Virus record (IMG/VR): IMGVR_UViG_3300025154_002787
Location: 1-20,190 of that record
DNA length: 20,190 bases
Origin: a virus
Direction: 5' to 3' (one strand)
Of this stretch, positions 1-7,159 are shown piece by piece. Position 1 is the first letter of the stretch; each line of letters begins with the position of its first letter. The notes below the pieces were generated by a model. The model did not search any database. It was not told the origin of the DNA and saw only the letters and a program-made list of their open reading frames with translations. The translations under genes and the position numbers were made by a program.

Positions 1-243
1 ATGGTTAATAAGCATTTAGCAAAAGCCATCATTGATATTGCCGTCTTCTTAGAGTTCTCAAATGCGAACACATTGAATCCTGACGCTGCTGTTGCAGCCA
101 TGGAGCAGTTAGCAAATGAATTGCAGCAAATGCCAACTGACGTTAAACAAAGTCTTATCCATCATTTTCAGGAGCTCGCGAACGAATATGGAGACAAGGC
201 CAGATTCGTTGCAAGCTTGGCAGATACATTCGACATCAATTGA
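1..243 (+). CDS. Small hypothetical protein, probable non-phage flank
   Basis: An 80-residue reading frame starts with ATG at the first base of the window, so an upstream start or ribosome site cannot be judged. The predicted protein is soluble and mostly helical (for example AVAAMEQLANELQQM), acidic, with no signal peptide, membrane segment or Cys cluster. I do not recognise the family. The gene is visibly more AT-rich than the phage genes and points rightward, against the leftward late operon that begins at 600. It is followed by a hairpin and a repeat-rich spacer, so it most likely belongs to the DNA next to the prophage. A small immunity-type or regulatory protein is possible, but nothing in the sequence proves this. 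Confidence 0.6.
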   Translation: MVNKHLAKAIIDIAVFLEFSNANTLNPDAAVAAMEQLANELQQMPTDVKQSLIHHFQELANEYGDKARFVASLADTFDIN

Positions 244-253
244 ATAGCCAAGT

Positions 254-278
254 AGGGTGGGCACGAAGTGCTCACCCT
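254..278 (+). terminator. Hairpin downstream of the 80-aa gene (terminator or REP-like)
   Basis: Two 11-base arms, AGGGTGGGCAC (254-264) and GTGCTCACCCT (268-278), pair with one G-U and a three-base GAA loop. A T-rich stretch (GGTTTTAGGTTTT) follows. It lies 11 bases after the stop codon of the gene at 1-243 and could end its transcript. The shape also resembles dispersed intergenic hairpin repeats, which I cannot separate from a terminator by eye. Confidence 0.45.
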
Positions 279-302
279 GTGGTTTTAGGTTTTGACTTTC
301 CC

Positions 303-466
303 TCCCCTGTGCGCCGCCTCGATATTTCACAAACAAGCGGAGGTTTAGGCGAGCACTGTTCGAGCTCCGCGGTGGGGCACGTTTTGTGTGCCCCGCTAGG
401 GCGAGTTGCGCAGCCCCGCTTGTTTGTGAAATATCGAGGGAACCCCGCAGGGGCGGCGCACCGGGG
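303..466. repeat. Long interrupted inverted repeat in intergenic region
   Basis: A perfect 24-base inverted repeat (317-340 against 416-439, core CGATATTTCACAAACAAGCGG) brackets about 75 bases. The similarity continues outward: GCGCCG at 311-316 pairs with CGGCGC at 454-459, and the match degrades by about 303/466. The right arm is interrupted by about 15 extra bases that are themselves a small hairpin (CCCCGCAGGGG). The enclosed DNA has another hairpin, GGGGCAC (374-380) with GTGCCCC (388-394). No protein is encoded here. It may be a MITE, two oppositely oriented copies of a short dispersed repeat, or the relic of an insertion next to the prophage end. Confidence 0.7.
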
Positions 467-475
467 GCTGAACCG

Positions 476-599
476 GAGTGAGATAAATACAGGGGGAAAA
501 CTGAGATAAATATGGGATGAGGTGAAAAGAAACGGGACTAAGTGGGATGAGATATAAAAATAACTTTAAGCTGGTAAAACAAAAAACGAGCAGAAAAAT
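476..599. other. AT-rich spacer with short repeats; candidate prophage left end
   Basis: This stretch between the inverted repeat and the gpG stop codon is much more AT-rich than its surroundings. TGAGATAAATA occurs twice (479-489, 502-512), TGGGATGAG twice (513-521, 543-551), and related TGAGGTGAAAA and TGAGATATAAA at 518 and 548. Arrays of short degenerate sites recognised by the transposase are expected at the ends of Mu- and Tn7/Tn552-like elements, so this could be the terminal transposase-binding region. The exact junction and target duplication cannot be set because the other end is outside the window. No open reading frame is seen. Confidence 0.4.
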
Positions 600-1136
600 T
601 TAAGATCCATCAACTGCATTTTGGAGGGCGATACGAAGAACGCCAAGAATATCCTGGCTCAACTCTTCGGGCAGACCGCGCTCAGGATCAGGGAAATAAG
701 ACCGCGCAGGGATATCGCCCCACAGATGCGGGAACTCGGCCTTGGTCCCGCCGAAATGCTGCATGGCGGCTTGCACGGCAATTGATGTAACGCTGACACT
801 TTCGCCCAGTACGGTAGAGTGAAACTGGGTGGACAGGGTCTTTGAATCGCCGATTAGAGGCTTCTTACCTGCCAGCACCAATTCACCCCGAGCGGATACA
901 TTTCCCTTCTTTGTGAAGTTCTTTTGGCTGCCATGCAGCACATTGCGCAACGTGGCGTCTGCGTTCGGTTCCCAAGGGGTGCCGTAAGGGTCGGCGCTCT
1001 CAACGAAGCGCTGCTTGGTGAACTCCGTCGCCACCTCACCGATACCCATCAACACGCCGCTGGGGTCTTCGCCCAGGGAGATCAGGCGGTTGAATGCCTC
1101 GACCGCGTTGGATTCGGTTATTTCAAAATTGAACAT
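600..1136 (-). CDS. Phage virion morphogenesis protein (Mu gpG-like)
   Basis: A 178-residue protein that resembles the phage virion morphogenesis family (Mu gpG, Phage_tail_S). In Mu this protein acts in head-tail joining or tail completion. Supporting features are the N-terminal helical segment, the PYGTPWEPN motif (about residues 50-58), the AAMQHFGGTKAEFP stretch (about 123-136) and the IPARSYFP motif (about 142-149) near the C-terminus, all typical of this family. The ATG is preceded by AAGGA at seven-base spacing. It is the last gene of the leftward late operon, 87 bases after the MuF gene, which is an unusually wide gap here. In intact relatives protease, scaffold and capsid genes follow; here the operon simply ends. 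Confidence 0.88.
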   Translation of the reverse strand: MFNFEITESNAVEAFNRLISLGEDPSGVLMGIGEVATEFTKQRFVESADPYGTPWEPNADATLRNVLHGSQKNFTKKGNVSARGELVLAGKKPLIGDSKTLSTQFHSTVLGESVSVTSIAVQAAMQHFGGTKAEFPHLWGDIPARSYFPDPERGLPEELSQDILGVLRIALQNAVDGS

Positions 1137-1223
1137 ATGGTGCTATCCTTCACCCATAGGCGGTTACGTTTCGGACGTTCTAGGCTGGAGGGTGCGCAAG
1201 CACAACATCAGTCCCCGCCTGCT

Positions 1224-2414
1224 TCACATCAGTTTGATCACCAGCGACCACAGCGCCAGCGCGCGGTTGTTCTTCCCCGGCCTCACCTCAAACACACAGC
1301 GATACACCTCATCCCCGATCCGTTTCCACACAATAATCATTGGTTGCCCGTGCACCGATGACTTGTCGCTCATCTCCAGCCGATCATATTCGGCAAGTAC
1401 CTGCCAAACATGTATGTAATCATCAGGAGCAGATGGACGCTGGTCTCCTCCATCATGCCCGTGGCTGGTCTCGATGTGGCGTGGTGCTTCGGCGGGCAAT
1501 AAAACCATGTAGCCCTTGGTATCGATCTGCGTTATCTCCTGCAACCGGTCGTAATTCTCGACGAAACCCAGCCACAGCGGATCGGTGCGTGAATGGTCAG
1601 CCATTACCTCACCAGCGAATGAGGAAGCGCCCTGTGATGCATTGATGTAACGGTTCACGTCGCGCGTCAGCGCCTTGGTGATCGCGGATGGATAGGTGAT
1701 CAGCTTATCCTGGATGACTTGGCGCAGTGAGGTATCTATTCCAGCACCCGGTGCGTAGTCGAAACCCTTGTCGATCCCGACCTGCACGCCCGTTTTTGGG
1801 TCGATAGCATCCCATCCTTCTGGCGGCTGGCCTTTTCCGTTGGCGATGGCCAGCATGTATTTCTCTTTGGTCACCGCTGTCACCCAGCAATGGCAACCCC
1901 AGCCGTTGATCGGAAAGTGTGTTTTCCAGAAAGGATGCGTCCAATGCAGCACCAGGCCGTCCCAGCTTTCATGCAGTGGGCGCGGGTACAGCAGGCCATC
2001 CATGTGGTGGTATTGCCAGTACGGCATCACCTTGAGCAGCTCCGGATTGGTGAGCTGCTTCCAGCGGCCGGCTGAATAGCTAGTCGCCATGTTGGTCTGG
2101 TAAATCACCTTGGTGCGCCAAGCCTCGCCGCCCTTGGTGCCTTCGCCGGTCCATCCGGTCCATCCGTGCTTGGACACGAGCTGCCTGAAATCCTTGCGGA
2201 ACTGCTCCAGTCCGGTGCCTTCATTGATCGCCTTATCCACGGCGGCCCGCAGGTCATACAGTAGATCACCACCCTGCGCACCAGCCACGATGAAGGCGCG
2301 ATCATGCGCTGCGCGCTCGATGTCGTCCCACGCCTCGGTGGGAAGGTTGAGCTTATTCCGAAAGAAGTCGAGCTGCTCGGCGAAAGTCTGGCGGAAAGGC
2401 GGATAATTCGGCAC
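1224..2414 (-). CDS. MuF-like head morphogenesis protein with C-terminal nuclease/toxin-like domain
   Basis: A 396-residue protein. Residues about 50-185 match the Mu gpF/SPP1 gp7 head morphogenesis domain, including the Trp/Cys/His-rich GWGCHCWV motif at 171-178. Such proteins bind the portal and enter the procapsid in small numbers. After a linker (about 215-285), residues about 290-396 form a separate domain with YMVLLP, RHIETSHG (312-319), an HVWQVL helix and a terminal beta-rich IIVWKR...YRCVFEVR segment. That layout is like the PBECR nuclease-like domains found fused to MuF proteins. This assignment is by pattern, and the catalytic residues are not proven. The start is GTG at 2414, two bases after the portal stop codon, so translation is probably coupled. 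Confidence 0.9.
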   Translation of the reverse strand: MPNYPPFRQTFAEQLDFFRNKLNLPTEAWDDIERAAHDRAFIVAGAQGGDLLYDLRAAVDKAINEGTGLEQFRKDFRQLVSKHGWTGWTGEGTKGGEAWRTKVIYQTNMATSYSAGRWKQLTNPELLKVMPYWQYHHMDGLLYPRPLHESWDGLVLHWTHPFWKTHFPINGWGCHCWVTAVTKEKYMLAIANGKGQPPEGWDAIDPKTGVQVGIDKGFDYAPGAGIDTSLRQVIQDKLITYPSAITKALTRDVNRYINASQGASSFAGEVMADHSRTDPLWLGFVENYDRLQEITQIDTKGYMVLLPAEAPRHIETSHGHDGGDQRPSAPDDYIHVWQVLAEYDRLEMSDKSSVHGQPMIIVWKRIGDEVYRCVFEVRPGKNNRALALWSLVIKLM

Positions 2415-2416
2415 GT

Positions 2417-3952
2417 TTACTTACCGTATTGAACGTCCGCCATACCGGCCAGCGCGGCCAACTGAAAACCCTGCGCCATGATCTTGCGCAGATCCTCCAG
2501 TGGCAGATCGCCATAGGCGGTCAACATCGCCTCCTGCAAGGAGTTCATGCTGTCCGCCTTACCCACCAGGTCATCGACGTGTGCCATCACCGCATCCCAA
2601 GCGGCAGCAGATTCGACGTCAAGATCAACGCCATCCTGAGAAGTGAGAGCAGCTAAATTATTTTTTAGCGCGCCCTTGCTGGGTTCTGGTTTTTCCGCTC
2701 CAAGCACCGCCGCGCCTTCCTCGGCCTGAGGAATACCAGCACGCTCGTGTGCCCACTCAACCGGGATGCGCATACCGATACCGACCAGCTTTGGCAGTGA
2801 CTCAGCCAGCACGCCGAGATCCTCGGAGTCATCGAACATAAACTTGAAGCGCGGCAAGCGGCGGCGGTCATCCACACCGCCTTTATTAAGAGCCAGCAGC
2901 GGATACACCAGGTCGCGCGTCAGCGTGCCGCCGAGCTGGATGCCGTCCGACTCCATCAAGTCGTGACGCACTTCGTTGTGCACGTTACCCAGGGCATTGG
3001 TGCTGCTTTTACCGTCAGCCTGGCTGGTGAGCGTGCCGCCGAGGATGGCCTTGCTCTGGCTCTTCTCGCACCACTCAACCATCGCCATGAATGGGCCTTC
3101 ACTGCCTTTAGCTGCTTCTTTAAAGTCGATCATCATGCCTTCGGGGATGATGCCGGCAGCATCGTGGCCGATGCTCATTACCGCGCGCAGCAGCGTGGCT
3201 TTCTCATCATCGGATGCACCGGACTGATAGGTACCGAGTCGCAGCGGCAGGCCGTAGATCTCCAAGAACTCCGCCAGATCACCAACCGAGTAATTCTTGA
3301 ACAGATACGGCCACGACAGCGTGCGGTGCAGGCCGCAGCGCGCGATATAGCCACTCTTGGCCTTGTGCGTGTGGGTGATCCAACCGAACGGTTGCAGCGC
3401 TTGTCCATCCAGCGAATTATCGCGCAGTCGTATCTGCGTGCGCGTCTCGCGGTCAGTCTGGAACCAGCTTTGCGGGCGATGCGTGATCTCCTTCGGCACC
3501 CACTCGCTGCCGAGACGTTCCCACTCAATCTCCTGGCAACTGAAGCCGTGGCCGATACCGTCCAGTGCATCGAGAATCACATCCTCGAAGTTCGGCACAT
3601 CCTGCAGCAACTCCTTGGCGTAACCAGCCAGTTTCTTCTCGGCTGCGCTGGCATCTCGCGGCGGCACGATGTCCCAGTCCACCGTGAGCAGCGCACGCTT
3701 GCGCTTGCCCATCTCGGCGAATATGTGGGTGTCCTTCTCTTCCATATCAATGAACAAATCGTGCTGTGCACGGATGTCGCCTTGCTCGGCATCCCCAAGG
3801 ATGCGCGCCAGCTTGAGCGGCGTTAAACCGCGCGATGGATGGCTGGCGAATTCACGGTGCAACTGCGCCAGCTTCGAGGTTTGCGGCTCGACCAGCTCCG
3901 CGCGCTTGATCGGGTTGCCCGATGCGTCCAGTATTGTTGATGTGGTTACCAT
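2417..3952 (-). CDS. Portal protein, DUF935 family (Mu gp29-like)
   Basis: A 511-residue protein of the DUF935/Mu gp29 family. It forms the dodecameric ring at the capsid vertex through which DNA is pumped by the terminase. Recognisable family features are the N-terminal PSRGLTPLKLARIL segment, QHDLFIDMEEKDTHI, the ALLTVDWDIVPP strand, the LEIYGLPLRLGTY motif and ILGGTLTSQADGKSS. The length fits the family. The ATG has GGAG six bases upstream and overlaps the terminase stop codon by seven bases. Order terminase-portal-MuF-gpG is the standard Mu-like packaging block. The Ala/Leu-rich C-terminal tail after about residue 420 is less conserved in such proteins. Confidence 0.94.
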   Translation of the reverse strand: MVTTSTILDASGNPIKRAELVEPQTSKLAQLHREFASHPSRGLTPLKLARILGDAEQGDIRAQHDLFIDMEEKDTHIFAEMGKRKRALLTVDWDIVPPRDASAAEKKLAGYAKELLQDVPNFEDVILDALDGIGHGFSCQEIEWERLGSEWVPKEITHRPQSWFQTDRETRTQIRLRDNSLDGQALQPFGWITHTHKAKSGYIARCGLHRTLSWPYLFKNYSVGDLAEFLEIYGLPLRLGTYQSGASDDEKATLLRAVMSIGHDAAGIIPEGMMIDFKEAAKGSEGPFMAMVEWCEKSQSKAILGGTLTSQADGKSSTNALGNVHNEVRHDLMESDGIQLGGTLTRDLVYPLLALNKGGVDDRRRLPRFKFMFDDSEDLGVLAESLPKLVGIGMRIPVEWAHERAGIPQAEEGAAVLGAEKPEPSKGALKNNLAALTSQDGVDLDVESAAAWDAVMAHVDDLVGKADSMNSLQEAMLTAYGDLPLEDLRKIMAQGFQLAALAGMADVQYGK

Positions 3953-5481
3953 GCTCTTCTCCCGCTGTAATTGTCATCGGTGCGCTTCGGCACGCTCTGG
4001 TATTCGATTGGAGCCACCTCGCGCTTCATCGCATAGTGTCCAAGGAAGAGGCTGATCGCCGAGTCGCCGTGGCGCTGTAACTGCGGACCGTCTCCCTTTT
4101 GGGTCTTCGATTTCGGAAGTTTTGGCACGCCGTCGATCAGTTTCAGCGCCCGTAGATCATCCCGAACCTGAACATCCTTGGGGATATCGTCCAGTGTTCC
4201 GTCCTGCAGGGCAGCCTTGAAGCGCGGCATGTTCGCCAGGTAGAACGAATCGCTCAGCATCACCTGCTCGATGCGTGCCTGGCCGAATTTCTGTGCAGCA
4301 CGTTCCGCCAGGTATTGACCGTTTCCGCGGGCATCAAAAGCAGCCGATCTGAAGCGCGGCAGACGGCTGAGAATGTAGAAAACGATCTGTTCCTGCTGGG
4401 TAAACGGACAATTTGCCAGCTCGATCTGCCCGCGCACGCGGATGGTCAGATCGCGGCCTTCTTCCATGATGTCAAAGGTGGTCAAGTCGCCAGAGCGCGC
4501 GAAATCCTCGCCAAAGCCGTGCGCCAGATCGATATTGAGCGCATCCAGCACCGGTTTCAGGTGTTCTTCGCACCAAGCCGCCACCTCGGCATAGCGCTCG
4601 CCGTCCGGCAGGTAGGCAAACTCCGATGTCCACTTGCCGCGCACCAGCGGCGTATCCGGGTTCATGCGCGCCTCGATCAGGCCCATCGTCAGGTAAGCAC
4701 CGCCCGATTGAGACGGCACCACGTCCAGCTCTTCTGCTGCGTCGTCGCCATAGAACGCATAAGCATCGGCCACCCAGGCCGCTTCGCCTTCTGCGGTCCA
4801 GTCGATACCGCGCCGCAGGCACACACGCTGATACAGCCCTTGCTCGACCGCCTCGCGGAAGGTGATGCGGTGCACGCTGCCCTTGCGCTTGCCGGCGCGC
4901 ACTTCCTGGATGAGTTCGTTGAACGGGTTGTCCTGGCCGTCGTGGGTCGAGAAGATGCGCACCTTGTCGCCCCACAGCAGCATAGCCATCGCTGCCTTTA
5001 GCAGCGCGGCCAGATCGTTGTGGAACGCGGCCTCGTCGATAACAATCACGCCCTGCTTGCCGCGCAGGTTGGTGGGGCGAGAGCTGAGCGCCACGATGCG
5101 GCGGCCGGTGGCAGGGAAGTCGATCTTGTAGGTTTTAATCTCCTTGTCGCCGTCGACGAAGATGCCTTCCTCGATCTCCGAGGCGGCATAGTCGAAGGCG
5201 CGCGCCCACATGGCGCATGCCTCGATGTATTCCAGCGCCATGTCCTGCGTGGGACCTATGTAGAACACGTTGGAGCTGAGCTCTTCCCGTGCCGCGATCA
5301 GCACGTCGTCGGCAGCCTCGCCCCATGTCCAGCCGACGCGGCGCGACTTCTCGCCGATCTTCAGCGGGCTGTCGTCGGCGATCCATCGCTGCTGATAGGG
5401 CAATAAAGCGGGAGGCGGCGCGTCCTTGCGCGCCGCATCACTGGGGAGACCGACCGGAACGGTTTTAACTGGGGATGCCAA
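3946..5481 (-). CDS. Terminase large subunit (Mu gp28-like)
   Basis: A 511-residue packaging motor ATPase and nuclease. The N-terminal ATPase domain has the SRRVGWTWGEA segment (46-56), the unconventional Walker A region typical of gp28 proteins. The Walker B sequence GVIVIDEAAFHND (144-156) places D149 and E150 at the active site. The C-terminal nuclease domain shows GEDFARSGDLT (324-334) and FDARGNGQ (382-389), whose aspartates are likely metal ligands. The only start that keeps the N-terminus is TTG at 5481, with AGGAG eight bases upstream; it overlaps the DUF3486 gene by 17 bases. No frameshift or missing motif is seen, so the gene looks functional. Confidence 0.94.
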   Translation of the reverse strand: MASPVKTVPVGLPSDAARKDAPPPALLPYQQRWIADDSPLKIGEKSRRVGWTWGEAADDVLIAAREELSSNVFYIGPTQDMALEYIEACAMWARAFDYAASEIEEGIFVDGDKEIKTYKIDFPATGRRIVALSSRPTNLRGKQGVIVIDEAAFHNDLAALLKAAMAMLLWGDKVRIFSTHDGQDNPFNELIQEVRAGKRKGSVHRITFREAVEQGLYQRVCLRRGIDWTAEGEAAWVADAYAFYGDDAAEELDVVPSQSGGAYLTMGLIEARMNPDTPLVRGKWTSEFAYLPDGERYAEVAAWCEEHLKPVLDALNIDLAHGFGEDFARSGDLTTFDIMEEGRDLTIRVRGQIELANCPFTQQEQIVFYILSRLPRFRSAAFDARGNGQYLAERAAQKFGQARIEQVMLSDSFYLANMPRFKAALQDGTLDDIPKDVQVRDDLRALKLIDGVPKLPKSKTQKGDGPQLQRHGDSAISLFLGHYAMKREVAPIEYQSVPKRTDDNYSGRRAW

Positions 5482-5977
5482 GGATCCGGCTCCTGATCTC
5501 TTTGACCGCCGAGGCGGACAGGCCGCCCTTCTTGGCGATCTTCTCGACGGCAGATGCCGCCGACTCAGCCTTGGCGCGCACCTCTGTGGCCCATTGTTTC
5601 TGCTTCACCGTAGCGTTGGAAAGGCGTGCGACCATGAGGCCGATCTCCTTCATCGGTGCGCCTTCTTCCATTTTTAGTAAAGTCTCGAACGCCTTTTGCT
5701 GCACTAGGCGGATCAAGGCATCGTTCATCGAGCCTTCATCGTCCGGTACCGATTCTGATATCGCCTTGGCCTGCTCGGTGGCCAGCTTGAGCGCACGCAT
5801 GCGCTGCTCGAACTCTTGCCCGTAGCGGTTGATGCTGGACTTGCCGATCACAAAGCCGCGCCCGGCCAGCTCCTGCTCCAGCAGTTCGTACCCCGAGAAA
5901 TTGCCTTGCACCAGCGCGCGGTCAAGCCACGCCTTAACCTCGGTCGGTAGTTGCTTGATCTTGGAACGTGGTGGCAT
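5465..5977 (-). CDS. DUF3486 protein (Mu gp27-like), probable small terminase
   Basis: A 170-residue, mostly helical protein of the DUF3486/Mu gp27 family. Its N-terminus has the family's PPRSKIKQLPTEVKAWLDR opening. An HTH-like segment follows, with GYELLEQELAGRGFVIGKSSINRYG at about residues 29-53, then a long helical region. A DNA-recognition role as small terminase subunit is inferred from the HTH and its fixed place just before the large subunit. Translation begins at ATG 5977, one base after the preceding stop codon, with only a weak Shine-Dalgarno match, so it is probably coupled. Confidence 0.9.
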   Translation of the reverse strand: MPPRSKIKQLPTEVKAWLDRALVQGNFSGYELLEQELAGRGFVIGKSSINRYGQEFEQRMRALKLATEQAKAISESVPDDEGSMNDALIRLVQQKAFETLLKMEEGAPMKEIGLMVARLSNATVKQKQWATEVRAKAESAASAVEKIAKKGGLSASAVKEIRSRILGIPS

Positions 5978-5978
5978 A

Positions 5979-6290
5979 TCAGCCGCCCCAGTATTTCTTC
6001 GGGCGTGCGATGCCCGGATCGCACTCGACCGTATATTCAGCCAAATCCGTTCCGTAACGCGTCAGGTCGGCGAACCAGCGACCTGACGGTTGCTTATCCA
6101 GCAACACCAGCTCGCGGTCGGAGAGATAGTCCAGCACGCGCCGCACTTCGAGCGCTGTGGCATCTGGAAACATGCCCTGCACGGTGGCCAGGATCAATTC
6201 CTCGTATGCACCGACTGGGCTAGCGTTGTACAACGTCAGGATAACGAGCCAGCGCATGGTCTCGCGGCGGACTTTTTCTTGGTCAATCAT
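5979..6290 (-). CDS. Small winged-helix-like phage protein
   Basis: A 103-residue protein if the ATG at 6290 is used. That start overlaps the DUF2730 stop codon by eight bases and gives MIDQEKVRRETMRW as N-terminus; an upstream start at 6341 would run deeper into the neighbour. The middle (GAYEELILATVQGMFPDAT then VRRVLDYLSDRELVLLDKQ) has the helix-helix-strand look of a winged helix, followed by a GRWFADLTRYGTDL wing. Such small proteins regularly sit between DUF2730 and DUF3486 in Mu-like late operons. Their role is not established; a packaging accessory or regulator is a guess. Confidence 0.8.
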   Translation of the reverse strand: MIDQEKVRRETMRWLVILTLYNASPVGAYEELILATVQGMFPDATALEVRRVLDYLSDRELVLLDKQPSGRWFADLTRYGTDLAEYTVECDPGIARPKKYWGG

Positions 6291-6642
6291 TTTTTCTTGC
6301 CCCCTGTATTTGAACCACCTCAAGTTTGCTGTACAGCGCATCCAGCTTGGATTCGATCACCGTCTGCCCACGTATGTAGTCTTCGCGCCTGACATACAGC
6401 ACCGGCAAGCTGATTTGGAAGGCTGAAAAATCCTTTTCAAACTGGCGCAGTTGTTCGGCCACTTTGATGTCTTCGGCCGCGCGCTTGGTCAGATCGGAGT
6501 TGATCGATGTAAAACGCTGGTCCAGCAGCGCCTTGAACTGTTTCACCAGAATCGTCCCGAATGCCCACACCACCAAGGCAAAGGCCACAATGCACGATGC
6601 AATGCCGGTGATCAGTTGCCACAATTCAATCTGCACTTGCAT
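6283..6642 (-). CDS. DUF2730 membrane-anchored coiled-coil phage protein
   Basis: A 119-residue protein of the DUF2730 type found in Mu-like phages. Residues about 10-32 form one hydrophobic helix (ITGIASCIVAFALVVWAFG). A charged helical/coiled-coil region follows, with heptad-like spacing through about residue 110. Function is unknown. A membrane anchor next to the packaging genes suggests an envelope-linked role, but that is inference. ATG 6642 has AAGG five bases upstream, and the gene overlaps the end of the zinc-finger gene by 17 bases. Confidence 0.85.
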   Translation of the reverse strand: MQVQIELWQLITGIASCIVAFALVVWAFGTILVKQFKALLDQRFTSINSDLTKRAAEDIKVAEQLRQFEKDFSAFQISLPVLYVRREDYIRGQTVIESKLDALYSKLEVVQIQGARKND

Positions 6643-6865
6643 ATCTGCCTTTCAATTTCTTCAATCGTTCATTCCGTTCCTGGCACTCCGCGCAGAACTG
6701 CACACCAGGGATAGCCTCGCGCCGCTTTTCCGGTATCGGCTCCCCGCAATGCGGATCCGTGCAAAACTCTGCCGATGCAACTGTGGGTGTGGGCATGATT
6801 GCCTGCTTCTGGCGGGCCTCCCACTCGTCCGCCTCGATTTCCTGTGCTCTATCTGCTGGTCTCAC
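6626..6865 (-). CDS. TraR/DksA-type zinc finger protein
   Basis: A 79-residue protein with the TraR/DksA C4 zinc finger: C35 and C40, then GEPIPEKRREAIPGVQF, then C58 and C61. The first pair is spaced CxxxxC rather than the usual CxxC, so the knuckle is slightly enlarged. The N-terminal helix (residues 1-22) is much shorter than the DksA coiled coil, as in TraR, which binds the RNA polymerase secondary channel and changes promoter choice. The start is GTG at 6865 with AAGGA six bases upstream. Phages often carry such proteins in or near late operons; a role in host transcription is plausible from the family. Confidence 0.9.
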   Translation of the reverse strand: MRPADRAQEIEADEWEARQKQAIMPTPTVASAEFCTDPHCGEPIPEKRREAIPGVQFCAECQERNERLKKLKGRYASAD

Positions 6866-6874
6866 TGTGGATCC

Positions 6875-7159
6875 TTAAAGGTTGCTCGGTGACACAGACA
6901 GTTCGCCCTGGCACGCGCCCTGATAAGGCGCATCCGTCTCCCAGCGATACTTCCAGGTGCCCTTCTCGGTCAGCGCCACATCGCACTGGAACGAGCCGAC
7001 ACCCAGCCGGGTTACGGTGCCGGGGTAGGTGTAATTCGTGGTGACACCGGCGGGTGTCTTTACCTTCAGCGTCGCCGTGGCGGGGTCGGCAGCCGCGCCC
7101 GCCATATCCTTCACCTGCATCGATATGCGCCCCATCTCGCCTACCAGCCAATTAGCCAT
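6875..7159 (-). CDS. Small beta-rich (Ig-like) hypothetical phage protein
   Basis: A 94-residue protein with alternating hydrophobic strands (ISMQVKD, TATLKVKTPAG, GVGSFQCDVAL, GTWKYRWETD) and a closing ACQGELSVSP strand. This is the pattern of a single Ig-like or beta-sandwich domain. The strand-turn GTWKYRW is typical of extracellular or virion-surface domains. There is no signal peptide. The ATG at 7159 has a strong GGAGG upstream and overlaps the repeat-protein stop codon by eight bases. It is probably a small structural or decoration protein; the exact family is not recognised. Confidence 0.75.
   Translation of the reverse strand: MANWLVGEMGRISMQVKDMAGAAADPATATLKVKTPAGVTTNYTYPGTVTRLGVGSFQCDVALTEKGTWKYRWETDAPYQGACQGELSVSPSNL

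Noticed and set aside
240-509. 89-codon plus-strand frame over the inverted repeat
   Set aside because: It runs through hairpins and both repeat arms, has no ribosome site and no protein-like composition.
2963-3826. Plus-strand open frame of 287 codons
   Set aside because: Antisense to the DUF935 portal gene; no recognisable domain and no operon context on that strand.
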